From assembly GCA_903832325.1 (NCBI GenBank), contig CAILBC010000042.1, forward strand, positions 1 to 64,000: a DNA stretch of 64,000 nt. The letters run 5' to 3'. This stretch comes from an uncultured Sphingomonadales bacterium (GTDB lineage Bacteria > Pseudomonadota > Alphaproteobacteria > Sphingomonadales > Sphingomonadaceae). The notes below the pieces were generated by a model. That model did not search any database. It saw nothing but the letters and a program-made list of their open reading frames with translations, and was not told the DNA's origin. Position numbers and translations under genes: made by a program. This document shows positions 1 through 10,691 of this stretch, one piece after another (position 1 is the first letter of the stretch; each line of letters begins with the position of its first letter).

Positions 1-109
1 ACCATAGCGTCTGTGACCCACCCGATCCCATCTCGAACTCGGCCGTGAAACCAGTCCGCGCCAATGGTACTAACGCTCAAGCGTTGGAAGAGTAGGTCGT
101 CGCCAGGCA
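1..109 (+). rRNA. rrf: 5S ribosomal RNA, 5' end cut by the window edge
   Basis: The first ~109 bases match the bacterial 5S rRNA pattern: the CCCACCCGATCCCATCTCGA block, the GAACTCGGCCGTGAAACC segment and the closing GTCGTCGCCAGGC strand. Roughly 8-10 bases of the 5' acceptor strand are missing because the window starts inside the gene. No tRNA follows it before the terminator, so this appears to be the last gene of a ribosomal operon. Confidence 0.95.
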
Positions 110-185
110 TTGAAGCCAGCGCAGTGCAGTTGTTACCTAAAACCCATTCACTGTCTTGTCGCCGTCGACCTTTGGTCGATGGTCA

Positions 186-225
186 CGCAAAAAGGGCCCG
201 CGCAAGCGGGCCCTTTTTGCGTTTT
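186..225 (+). terminator. Rho-independent terminator of the rRNA operon
   Basis: A perfect 16-bp stem (186-201 with 206-221) closes on a GCAA tetraloop and is followed by four T's. The stem itself contains AAAAA opposite TTTTT, so it can work in either direction. It lies about 75 bp after the 5S gene. Confidence 0.9.
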
Positions 226-656
226 GGCCGCGCGCGCAGAAGCGCAGAACGGTCCGATGTGGTAACAATGCATCAATTCCGAGACGATCGTCCAGATTTC
301 GCCTCAAACGGCTGACTCCTGTTGCGGATGCGGCTAATAGCTCTTCACCGTCATTGACGCGTGCCCGGCGCGGGCTTGGGAGAGGATGCGATAAAAATCG
401 TACCGCGCCGGGTGCTACAAGCTCCTGCCAACCCGGTACGATGTATACGGTTGTGCGATGAGTGAAACGCATCGCACAACGTGACGCTCAGGCGCCGCGT
501 GGGCTTGTACCAATGTGCATTAAATCAAGCCTGCTGCACATTGGCATTGTGTCCGCCTTGGTCTGTGCGCCTTCGTCGGCTAAGGCATGGCGGGAGACAG
601 CCCAGGCTGACATGATATCGGGCCATTGCGGGCCGTATCGATAACGGATCGGCACA
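226..656. other. Intergenic region without a convincing gene
   Basis: This stretch separates the rRNA terminator from the kinase gene. No reading frame in it has a believable ribosome binding site plus family-like sequence. Its only clear structure is the pair of hairpins around a GC-rich core at 450-544, listed separately. Confidence 0.6.
450..544. repeat. Dispersed intergenic repeat: hairpin, conserved core, hairpin (copy 1)
   Basis: An 11-bp perfect hairpin (450-460/470-480, 9-nt loop) is followed by a 25-bp core at 484-508 beginning ACGCTCAGGCGCCGCG, then a 10-bp perfect hairpin (510-519/535-544). The core recurs at 29059-29083 with 23 of 25 positions identical, again directly after a perfect hairpin of unrelated sequence. 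Function is unknown. Confidence 0.6.
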
Positions 657-3600
657 ATGAGCCTTGCCCTTGCGGCGCTGTTCCCGCTTTCGCTGATTGC
701 GCTCCTTTTCGCTGTAGCGGCGTTCGCCGAGGCGCGCGCTGTCGGGGCAGTGGCAGGTGCATCGGCAATTTCGTCTCGTTGGCGACACCGCGTCTATACG
801 CTCGGGCTGGGCGTCTATTGTTCCAGTTGGACGTTCTATGGTGCGGTCGGCAGCGTGGTGCGCGAAGGCTGGACTTATCTGCCAATCTATCTGTCGCCGT
901 GCCTCGTTCTCCTGCTCGCGCCCCGGTTTCTCAAGCGTCTGGGCGATGCCGTTGCCGAAGAGCGCGCCGGGACGATTTCCGATTTCATCGCTGCGCGGTT
1001 CGGGCACGATCCCGGCATGGCGCGCCTGGTCACGTTGACCGCGCTGAGCGCGATCGTGCCCTATGTTGCCCTGCAATTGCGATCGATCGGCATTGCGATT
1101 GCCCTGCTGTCTGGTCGCGATGTCGCAATCCTTGCGATGGCGGCGGCGGCGATCGTGCTGGGGTTGTTTTCGATCCTGTTCGGGGCGCGGCGGTACGAAG
1201 CGGCCGGCCGCAACGAAGGACTGCTGTTTTCGATCGCTCTGGAATCGGTGATCAAGCTGGTGGCGCTGGTGATCGTTGCCGGGGCGGCCGTGGTGGTGAT
1301 CGTGCAGGCGCCGCAGCTGCGCGCTGATCGGGCGCTTGCGGTTCTGCAGGCCAATTTTCGGCCGGCGGGTCTTTCGGTGGATTTTGCGGTTATTTCGCTG
1401 ATTTCGGCGCTGGCGTTCATCGTTCTGCCGCGCCAGTTCTTCATGGGCCTGGCCGAAGCGCGCGCTTCGCACGATCTGCATGATGCCCGGTTTGGCGCGG
1501 CCGGTTACCTGGCGGCGATGGCCCTGCTGATATTGCCAATTGCCTGGGCGGGGCTGGTGGCGCTGCCTGCGGATGCTTCGCCCGATCTGTTCGTGCTCAG
1601 CCTGCCCGCTGCGGCCGGCTATCGCTTTGCGGTGATTGCCGCTTTGCTGGGCGGTATCAGCTCTGCGGCGGCGATGGTGATCGTCGATACGACAGCGCTG
1701 GCGATCATGGTGTCGAACGATCTGATTTTCCCCGCTGTCTTGCGCAGTGGCGCAAGCGACGCAGGCATGGCCAGCCCGGGCGGAAACCTGGGGCGGCGCA
1801 TGTTGGGCGTGCGGCGCCTGGCCATCGCGGCGGTGATTGGCGCGTCGCTGGCCTGGGCGTTGTTGCTGCCGGCGCAAAATTCACTGTCTTCGATCGGGCT
1901 GATCGCCTTTGCCGGAATGGCCCAGTTTGGTCCGCATTTCCTCCTGGCTGTCCAGGGCAATGGGCGCGATCCGGTTGCGGGGCAGATCAGCCTGGCCGCG
2001 GGCTTTGCGCTGTGGTTGTGGACGCTGGCGCTGCCGCCGATCATGCCGGCGGCTTGGCTGGCCGCGCTGGATGGCACTGCCCTGGCGCCGCAGCATCTGT
2101 TTGGCATTGGCCATGCCAGCCCGCTGGTGCACGGCGTGCTGTGGTCGCTCACGGTCAATGGCGCGCTGTTGCTGGCGGCAACTGCTGGCCGCGAAACCGT
2201 GCGCGACCGGACACGCTTTGTGCGCGGGGCGCGCCATGTGCGCAACCAGGGCGATCTGGCGCAACTGGTCGCGCGGTTCATTGGCGAGCCCGGCGCGGAT
2301 GACGCGTTTCCGCCTGCGCTGCATGCAGGGGCGGTGGATCGCGGCGCCGCACGCCGTGCGCAGGATCTGATCGCATCGGTGGTGGGTCCGTCGTCGGCGC
2401 GTGCGCTGGTCGCCTCGGCGCTGGCCGGCGGGCAGATGGGGCTGGATGATGTGGCCCGCCTGCTTGATGAAGGCGGGCAATCTTTGCGTTTTTCGCGCGC
2501 CCTGCTGGCCGCCAGCTTTGAAAACCTGCCTTCGGGGATCAGCGTGGTCGATGCCGATCTCAATCTGGTGGCGTGGAATTCGCTCTATATCGATTTGTTC
2601 GGTTATCCGCCGGGGCTGGTGCGTGCAGGCGTGCCGGTGGCCGATCTGATCCGGTTCAATATCACCCGCGGCGGCTATTCCGGCCCGGTCGAGATGCAAG
2701 TGGAGCGCCGCATTGCCCGCCTGCGCGCGCGCCAGCCCTATGTTTCAGAGCGCATCCGCCACGATGGGCGGGTGATCAAATCGGTGGGCGGGCCAATGCC
2801 GGGCGGCGGATATCTGACCAGCTTTACCGATGTTACCACCGAGGCGGACACGCGCGAGGCGCTGCAACGCACACTGGAACAGCTGGAAACACGGGTGGGC
2901 GAGCGGACGCACGAGCTGTCGCAAGCCAATCTGCGGCTGGCTGAATCAACGCGGGACAAGACGCGGTTTCTGGCGGCGGCGAGCCACGATCTGTTGCAGC
3001 CGCTGCACGCCGCGCGGCTGTTCCTGTCGGCGCTCGATCGCCAGGCGGCGGAGGCGCAGCGGCCGCTGGTGCTGCGCGTGGAGCGGGCAATCGGCGCGGC
3101 CGAGGCACTGCTGCGCGCGCTGCTCGATATTTCGCGGCTCGACGCCGGGGGCATTCAACCCCATCCCGAACCGATCGCGCTGGCCCCGTTCCTGCGCGAT
3201 ATTGCCGAAAGCGTGCGCCCGCTGGCCGAACAAAAGGGGCTGCGGCTGCGTATCGGCGCGGTGTTCGGCACGGTTTGCACCGATGCTGGGCTGCTGCGAT
3301 CGGTGGTGCAGAACCTGGTCAGCAATGCCGTGCGCTATACCGAGCGGGGCGGCGTGTTGGTCGGGGTGCGGCAACGCGGCGCGCGCCTGCAGATCGACGT
3401 GGTCGATACCGGTGTTGGCATTCCCGAAGACCAGCACAAGGCCATTTTTGCCGAATTCACCCGTCTTGGCGCGATAGAGGCCGATGGCCACGGGCTGGGG
3501 CTGGCAATGGTCGAACGGATCGCGCGGTTGCTCGCCATGGATATTGCGGTTTCATCGCAAGTGGGCCGGGGCAGCCGTTTTGCGATCACGCTGGCGGCTG

Positions 3601-4070
3601 CGGCGGATTGTGCCCCGCAGGCACCGGCTGCCGTGGTGCAGACCACTGCAGCACTGCCGTTTCGCGCGCTGACCATTCTGGTGGTCGACAATGATCCGGT
3701 GATCATCGATGCGAGCATGGCGCTGTTTGGCGGGCAGGGACATCGTGTGCTGGGCGCGCGCACTGTGGCCGAAGCCGTGGCGCAGGCCGGCCAGGCCGAT
3801 GCCGCGCTGATCGATCACGATCTGGATCACGGTGAAAACGGGCTGGTGCTGATCGACCGGTTGCGCAGCATCGCGCCGCACGTGGCGCTGGCCATGATCA
3901 GCGCGACGCAGGACCCGGCCCTGCTGATGGCCCTGCGGCAGCGCACGGTGCCGTTTTTTGCGAAGCCTGTCGCGCCCGAGGTGCTGGCTGCGTTTCTGGC
4001 CCAGGTTTCACCGCCAGAATTGCCCCCAATGGTATTCCCGGTGTCAGATCGCCAGATCGAGACCGAGTGA
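657..4070 (+). CDS. crbS: CrbS-like hybrid histidine kinase with sodium/solute symporter domain
   Basis: This 1137-residue protein joins a polytopic SSS (PutP-like) transporter domain (about residues 1-500) to a PAS domain (~620-735, beginning NLPSGISVVDADLNLVAWN), a short coiled coil, a HisKA dimerisation domain with phospho-acceptor His777 (ASHDLLQP), an ATPase domain with N box (QNLVSNAVRY) and G boxes (DTGVGIP, GHGLGLA), and a C-terminal receiver domain with acceptor Asp1053 and conserved Lys1103. CrbS kinases of gamma-proteobacteria have this architecture and control acetate use through CrbR. The convergent LuxR regulator and acetyl-CoA synthetase next door support that assignment. Whether the transporter part moves or only senses a substrate cannot be read from sequence. 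Confidence 0.88.
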   Translation: MSLALAALFPLSLIALLFAVAAFAEARAVGAVAGASAISSRWRHRVYTLGLGVYCSSWTFYGAVGSVVREGWTYLPIYLSPCLVLLLAPRFLKRLGDAVAEERAGTISDFIAARFGHDPGMARLVTLTALSAIVPYVALQLRSIGIAIALLSGRDVAILAMAAAAIVLGLFSILFGARRYEAAGRNEGLLFSIALESVIKLVALVIVAGAAVVVIVQAPQLRADRALAVLQANFRPAGLSVDFAVISLISALAFIVLPRQFFMGLAEARASHDLHDARFGAAGYLAAMALLILPIAWAGLVALPADASPDLFVLSLPAAAGYRFAVIAALLGGISSAAAMVIVDTTALAIMVSNDLIFPAVLRSGASDAGMASPGGNLGRRMLGVRRLAIAAVIGASLAWALLLPAQNSLSSIGLIAFAGMAQFGPHFLLAVQGNGRDPVAGQISLAAGFALWLWTLALPPIMPAAWLAALDGTALAPQHLFGIGHASPLVHGVLWSLTVNGALLLAATAGRETVRDRTRFVRGARHVRNQGDLAQLVARFIGEPGADDAFPPALHAGAVDRGAARRAQDLIASVVGPSSARALVASALAGGQMGLDDVARLLDEGGQSLRFSRALLAASFENLPSGISVVDADLNLVAWNSLYIDLFGYPPGLVRAGVPVADLIRFNITRGGYSGPVEMQVERRIARLRARQPYVSERIRHDGRVIKSVGGPMPGGGYLTSFTDVTTEADTREALQRTLEQLETRVGERTHELSQANLRLAESTRDKTRFLAAASHDLLQPLHAARLFLSALDRQAAEAQRPLVLRVERAIGAAEALLRALLDISRLDAGGIQPHPEPIALAPFLRDIAESVRPLAEQKGLRLRIGAVFGTVCTDAGLLRSVVQNLVSNAVRYTERGGVLVGVRQRGARLQIDVVDTGVGIPEDQHKAIFAEFTRLGAIEADGHGLGLAMVERIARLLAMDIAVSSQVGRGSRFAITLAAAADCAPQAPAAVVQTTAALPFRALTILVVDNDPVIIDASMALFGGQGHRVLGARTVAEAVAQAGQADAALIDHDLDHGENGLVLIDRLRSIAPHVALAMISATQDPALLMALRQRTVPFFAKPVAPEVLAAFLAQVSPPELPPMVFPVSDRQIETE

Positions 4071-4739
4071 CCGCGCGGCAAGCGCGGCCTGGGTGCGGTT
4101 CTGCACGTCGAGCTTGCGCATGATTGCGGTCATGTGCGCCTTTACCGTCGCCTCGCTCATGCCAAGGTCAAAGGCGATCTGCTTGTTGAGCTTTCCCTCG
4201 AGCACGGCCAGCAGGACTTTGAGCTGGGTCGGGGTCAATCCGGCAACCGTGCTGCGCACGGATTCAACCGGGTTTGGTGCGGAACCGAGTATCGGGCCGA
4301 GTGTCGGGCCAGATGCCGAAATCGCGAGCGTATCGCCAGCATTGCCGATTGCGCCCGCATCCGACAAGGCCGGATCGATCGCCCTGCGGATGGCCGCTTC
4401 GATCTGCGCAAGATCGGCATCCTTGCGCAGAAAGCCGACCGCGCCAAATGCGCGCGCTTCATCCGCAGCGCTGGCATTGGCCGCTGCCGATACGACCAGG
4501 ATCGGCACGCCCGGGCGTTCGGCATGGAGCAGCGCAATCCCCGAATAGCCGACAGCGCCGGGCATTTTCAGATCGAGCGTAATCAGCGCAAGATCGGGCG
4601 TTTCGGCTGCGGCGCGCGCGGCGGCGGCCAAAGTGCCCGCCTCGATCACGCGCGCATCGGGCACCGCCGTCGCCAGGGCAACAGCGAGCGCCTGGCGAAA
4701 CAGCGGATGGTCATCTGCGACCAGGACAGTGCAGGACAA
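4044..4739 (-). CDS. crbR: CrbR-like LuxR/NarL-family response regulator
   Basis: The protein has an N-terminal receiver domain (VLVADDHPLFRQ acidic pocket, TLDLKMPG around the phospho-acceptor Asp, conserved Lys in FLRKDAD) and a C-terminal LuxR helix-turn-helix (LTPTQLKVLLAVLEGKLNKQ, then ATVKAHMTAIMRKL). I place the start at a TTG (4739) because GGGAGAG lies 6-7 nt upstream and the receiver fold starts at once; an in-frame ATG at 4790 would add 17 residues unlike the family. Its 3' end overlaps that of the convergent crbS-like gene by 27 bp. It probably activates the downstream acs gene when the kinase signals. Confidence 0.85.
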   Translation of the reverse strand: MSCTVLVADDHPLFRQALAVALATAVPDARVIEAGTLAAAARAAAETPDLALITLDLKMPGAVGYSGIALLHAERPGVPILVVSAAANASAADEARAFGAVGFLRKDADLAQIEAAIRRAIDPALSDAGAIGNAGDTLAISASGPTLGPILGSAPNPVESVRSTVAGLTPTQLKVLLAVLEGKLNKQIAFDLGMSEATVKAHMTAIMRKLDVQNRTQAALAARSLGLDLAI

Positions 4740-4801
4740 GGCTTCTCTCCCGTACCGGCCGCGTTTGAGCAGCGACCTTATTCCAAGCAATCAGGCGCTG
4801 A

Positions 4802-6751
<1,950 letters not shown>

Positions 6752-7092
6752 GGTTCAGGCACTCCTCTCGTTGTTTGCGCGCGCACTAGCGCATTATCGC
6801 CGGCGCGCGCGTTTAGACCATGGTCGTAGCTATAGGCCCGATTGGCGCCTGCGCGCAAAGCCGATCGCACATCCTTGCGCGCCAAATCCGGTCTGAAACA
6901 GTGCGATCGGCGCCGCCTGCGCCGATTGGCCCGGCACGGGCCGGCGTGGCGCGTATCGACCAAAGTCGCAGATCTACGACCAATCGCTCTCTCGCGGGGT
7001 TTGCATTGTGCAGGAACACTCTGGCTCGCGCCCGAAACAAGAGGCCCCGACATGGCGGGCCCGATCGGGTCGAAACGAGGAAGAGGATGATC
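6752..7092. promoter_or_regulatory. Divergent promoter region between acs and the porin gene
   Basis: This 341-bp region must hold the promoters of acs (leftward) and the porin-permease-prpE set (rightward). It contains two direct copies of CGACCAA at 6957-6963 and 6977-6983, 20 bp apart and so on one face of the helix. These are candidate response-regulator sites, but no CrbR consensus is known to me that would confirm it. The long upstream extension of the porin reading frame through this region has no family-like sequence and I treat it as non-coding. Confidence 0.45.
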
Positions 7093-8667
7093 ATGAGTCA
7101 CGGATTTGCGCGCCATACCGCGGCGCTGTTGGTTGCCACTGCGCTGGTGGCCCCCGGTATGGCCATGGCCAGGCCGCACCACACAAAGCCGCTGCCAAGC
7201 CACCATGAGGCAGAGCTTGAAGCCAGGCTGGCCAGGCTGGAACAGGAAGTGACCACGTTGCGCGGCGCGCTCAAGACCGCGAATGCCGTCCCCGCCGGCG
7301 CGCCTGATGCCTTGGCCGCTGCGATGCCCCAGGCTGTTAGCCCGGCTGTCAGCGGCGCGATTGCCGCCGCCAGCCAGGATGCCAGCGCCGCACGCGCCGA
7401 AGCCGCCAGCGCAACGCACGCCGCCCAGGCGGCAGAGGCCCGGGCCACCGCCGCCGAAACCCGCGTGGACGCACTGGCAGCGGCCACGCCCAAGCTGGGC
7501 TTTCACACGGGCAAATCCGATGTGGTCATATCGGGCTATGTCAAATTGCTGGCCAGCAGCGCGCGGTATAGCGGCGGCGATGTTGCCACCAACACGTTCG
7601 GCCGGGATTTCTACCTGCCCGGGGCGATCCCGGTGTTCAATCCGGCCAGCCCCGCAGCGGCGGTGCGCGATACCGATTTTACCGCCAAACAGACCCGGTT
7701 CATGCTCGATGCCAATACCAAAATCGGCACCCATACGCTGCGGGCCTATGCCGAGTTTGATTTTCAGGCCGCACCGGGCACGCCGCTGGCAGTGGGGCAG
7801 GGCACCCAGCGCACCACCAACGCCTATGATCTGGCGATGCGGCGCGCCTTCATCCAGTTTGATCGCTGGCAGTTCGGGCAGGATTTCACCAATTTCGAAA
7901 ACACCGCGGTGTTTCCCGAAAGCACCGACTATGTCGGCGGGGTTGATGGCCTGATCTTTGTGCGCCAGCCGATGATCCGCTATGCGCTGCCCTTGCAAAA
8001 GGACGTGAAGCTGTTTCTGGCGGTGGAAAATCCGGAAACCGCCTCGGCCACGGCCGGCACGGCATCGCTCGTTGAAAACGGCGCGGACCATGCCCCCGAT
8101 GCGACAGCGCGGCTGGAATATGCCGGCACGTTCGGTTTCCTCGATCTGGCAACGCTGTGGCGCCAGTTGCGCGTCGACAATGCCAAAGCGGGCGTCGCGC
8201 GGATTGCCGATTCGCGGCTCGGCTGGGGGATCAGCGGTTCGGGCAAGATTTTCCTCAATGCCGATCACGCCAGCGATCTGCGCTTTCAGGCGACTTATGG
8301 CGAAGGCATCGGGCGCTACATGGGGCTGAATTTCAGCCCCGATGCGGTGATGCAAACCAGCGGCACGCTGGCTGCGGTGCGCAATCTGGGGCTGTTTGGC
8401 GCGGCCCACCTGGGCATTGCCCCGCAATGGCGGGTCAATCTGATCGGCAGCTATCAGAAAGTCACGTACGACAAAGGGCTGGAACCGACCGCAGCGGGCA
8501 TCGGCGCCTACAACCGCGAAGCCTGGAGCGCGGCGGGCAACCTGTTCTATTCCCCGGTCGCCAATCTGGACCTGGGCGTGGAATATCGCCACGGCAACCG
8601 CGATCTGGTCAACGGCCTGACCGGCCATGTCGATCGCTTTGACTTTGCCGCAAAATACAGTTTCTAA
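7093..8667 (+). CDS. DcaP-like outer-membrane porin
   Basis: 524 residues: a signal peptide (hydrophobic AALLVATALVAP, cleavage near AMA), a short N-terminal coiled coil (EAELEARLARLEQEVTTLRG) and then a beta-barrel of alternating aromatic strands ending in KYSF, a C-terminal Phe as in most porins. DcaP-family trimeric porins have this coiled-coil-plus-barrel plan and pass dicarboxylates and similar small acids. I use the ATG at 7093 (MSHGFARH) because AAGAGG sits 6 nt upstream; ATG 7087 is an alternative. Position beside acs, a permease and prpE suggests uptake of short organic acids. Confidence 0.8.
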   Translation: MSHGFARHTAALLVATALVAPGMAMARPHHTKPLPSHHEAELEARLARLEQEVTTLRGALKTANAVPAGAPDALAAAMPQAVSPAVSGAIAAASQDASAARAEAASATHAAQAAEARATAAETRVDALAAATPKLGFHTGKSDVVISGYVKLLASSARYSGGDVATNTFGRDFYLPGAIPVFNPASPAAAVRDTDFTAKQTRFMLDANTKIGTHTLRAYAEFDFQAAPGTPLAVGQGTQRTTNAYDLAMRRAFIQFDRWQFGQDFTNFENTAVFPESTDYVGGVDGLIFVRQPMIRYALPLQKDVKLFLAVENPETASATAGTASLVENGADHAPDATARLEYAGTFGFLDLATLWRQLRVDNAKAGVARIADSRLGWGISGSGKIFLNADHASDLRFQATYGEGIGRYMGLNFSPDAVMQTSGTLAAVRNLGLFGAAHLGIAPQWRVNLIGSYQKVTYDKGLEPTAAGIGAYNREAWSAAGNLFYSPVANLDLGVEYRHGNRDLVNGLTGHVDRFDFAAKYSF

Positions 8668-8804
8668 TCGGCCCGACGCCAAAACCGGCAGCGGGGCGGC
8701 ATAAAACGACAAAAAAGCAGGTGGGATGGCCAGCTATCTTGGCCATTGCACCAAAATCGGCCGGGCGCAGACGCGCCTGGCCGCGGGAAAAGGACCTGAA
8801 CACC

Positions 8805-10553
8805 ATGGCGACGACATTCGACGATCTGCCAAAACATCACGCCGTCACCCGCAGCGAACGGCTGGTGATCACCGCCAGCTCGCTGGGCACGGTGTTTGAA
8901 TGGTATGATTTCTATCTTTATGGCCTGCTCACCGCGATCATCGCGTCGCAGTTCCTCACCGGGCTCAACCCCACCACGTCATACATCATGGCGCTGCTGG
9001 TGTTTGCCTCGGGCTTCATCGTGCGGCCGTTTGGCGCGCTGGTGTTCGGGCGCATTGGCGATATGGTCGGCCGGCGCTATACGTTCATCGTCACGTTGTC
9101 GGTAATGGGCATATCGACGTTTCTGGTCGGCTGTCTGCCCACGTACAAGACGGCGGGCGTGCTGGCCCCGGCGATGCTGGTGGGCCTGCGCATGATGCAG
9201 GGGCTGGCGCTGGGCGGCGAATATGGCGGCGCGGCCAGCTATGTGGCCGAACATGCGCCGCACAACAAACGCGGGCTTTATACCAGCTGGATCCAGATCA
9301 CCGCGACCGCGGGGCTGGCCATGGCGCTGCTGATCGTGATCACGGTGCGATCGCCCGTAACCGGCGTTGGCGAAGAAGCGTTCAAGGCCTGGGGCTGGCG
9401 CGTGCCCTATCTCCTTTCGGGTCTGTTCCTGGTGGTCGGGCTGTGGCTGCGGCTGAAACTGCACGAATCGCCGGTGTTCCAGAAAATGAAGGCCGAAGGC
9501 ACCGGATCGAAAGCGCCGCTGACCGAAGCCTTTGGCCAGTGGATCAATTTGCGCGTGGTGATCATCGCCTTTTTCGGCGCGATCGCCGGCCAGGCGGTCA
9601 TCTTTTACGGCTGCCAGCTTTACGTCATGACCTTTCTGGAAAAGATGCTGAAGCTCGACGGCCTGACTGCCAACATGCTGCTGGCCGCGGCGCTGATCCT
9701 GGGCAGCCCGTTCTACCTGGTGTTTGGCGCGGTGTCTGATCGCATCGGGCGCAAACCGGTGATCATCGCCGGCTGCGTTCTGGCCGCGCTCACGCTGTTT
9801 CCGGCGTTTCATGCGCTTACGGCGGCGGCCAATCCGGCGCTCGCCCGGGCGCAGGCCACTGCCCCGGTCACCGTCACCGCCAATCCGGCGGAATGCAATT
9901 CGCAGTTCGATCCGGTCGGCGGCAAAAGCTATGACACCACCAGCTGCGACATCATCAAGGCGATGCTGGCCAAGGCGGGCGTGAATTATCGCAACCAGCC
10001 CGCCGCCCCCGGCACGATCGCCTCGATCACCGTGGGTGCCACCACGTTCACCGCGCCCGATCCGGCAAAAGTGAAAGGCGAAGACAAAAAGGCCGCCATC
10101 GCCGCGTTCACCGGCGCGATTGTCGGCAAAGCGGCCGCGCCTGCCAAACCCGCCGAAGCCGGCAAACCCGCGACAGAGGCCAAACCCGCCGTGCCCGGCG
10201 CGCTCGCCAATGTGGGCTATCCGGCAAAGGCCGATCCGGCAAAGATCGACACCGTGCGGGTGATCGCGATCCTGTTCTACCTCGTGATCCTGGTCACCAT
10301 GGTCTATGGCCCGATTGCCGCGCTGCTGGTGGAGCTGTTCCCCAGCCGCATCCGCTATTCGGCGATGTCCCTGCCTTATCACATCGGCAATGGCTGGCTG
10401 GGCGGGCTGCTGCCCGCGATCAGCTTTGCCATGGTCGCGGCCAATGGCGATATCTTCTATGGCCTGTGGTATCCGGTGATCGTGGCCGGGGCGACTGCGG
10501 TGATCGGCGCGCTGGCCTTGCCCGAAACCTACAAGCGCAGCATTGATGGCTGA
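8805..10553 (+). CDS. MHS-type MFS permease with a long central extramembrane insert
   Basis: 582 residues, longer than the usual ~430-450 of metabolite:proton symporters. The N-terminal TASSLGTVFEWYDFYLYG and the later GGEYGGAASYVAEHAP and LFPSRIRYSAMSLPYHIGNG motifs are typical of the MHS branch (ShiA, KgtP, ProP relatives). Between transmembrane segments about residues 335-480 are occupied by an insert: a cysteine pair (ECNSQF, SCDIIK) followed by an Ala/Pro/Lys-rich linker. ATG 8805 is chosen over upstream in-frame starts because AAAAGGA precedes it and the MHS N terminus begins there. Substrate is inferred to be acetate, propionate or a related acid from its neighbours. Confidence 0.82.
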   Translation: MATTFDDLPKHHAVTRSERLVITASSLGTVFEWYDFYLYGLLTAIIASQFLTGLNPTTSYIMALLVFASGFIVRPFGALVFGRIGDMVGRRYTFIVTLSVMGISTFLVGCLPTYKTAGVLAPAMLVGLRMMQGLALGGEYGGAASYVAEHAPHNKRGLYTSWIQITATAGLAMALLIVITVRSPVTGVGEEAFKAWGWRVPYLLSGLFLVVGLWLRLKLHESPVFQKMKAEGTGSKAPLTEAFGQWINLRVVIIAFFGAIAGQAVIFYGCQLYVMTFLEKMLKLDGLTANMLLAAALILGSPFYLVFGAVSDRIGRKPVIIAGCVLAALTLFPAFHALTAAANPALARAQATAPVTVTANPAECNSQFDPVGGKSYDTTSCDIIKAMLAKAGVNYRNQPAAPGTIASITVGATTFTAPDPAKVKGEDKKAAIAAFTGAIVGKAAAPAKPAEAGKPATEAKPAVPGALANVGYPAKADPAKIDTVRVIAILFYLVILVTMVYGPIAALLVELFPSRIRYSAMSLPYHIGNGWLGGLLPAISFAMVAANGDIFYGLWYPVIVAGATAVIGALALPETYKRSIDG

Positions 10554-10616
10554 ATCAGGGGCTTGACCGGACAAGTGGGGGCGGGGCCGGCCTTTGCCGC
10601 ACCCGCCCTGCACCCG

Positions 10617-10680
10617 GAAATACAGGCCGGAAATACAGGCCGAAAATACAGGCCGAAAATACAGGCCGAAAATACAGGGA
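10617..10680. repeat. 13-bp tandem repeat, 4.8 copies, in the prpE leader
   Basis: The unit (G/A)AAATACAGGCCG repeats at 10617, 10630, 10643, 10656 and 10669. The last copy is partial and ends 12 bp before the prpE start codon, so it lies in the leader. A 13-bp period cannot be coding repeats, which supports starting prpE after it. Confidence 0.9.
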
Positions 10681-10691
10681 CACCACGGCTG

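Noticed and set aside
462..644. 60-codon frame with a hydrophobic, signal-like segment before the kinase gene
   Set aside because: It overlaps the hairpin repeat, its start has no ribosome binding site and the sequence matches no family I know.
6752..7092. N-terminal extension of the porin reading frame
   Set aside because: The extra ~91 codons are Arg-rich, lie before a clear signal peptide and ribosome binding site, and would leave no room for the divergent promoters.
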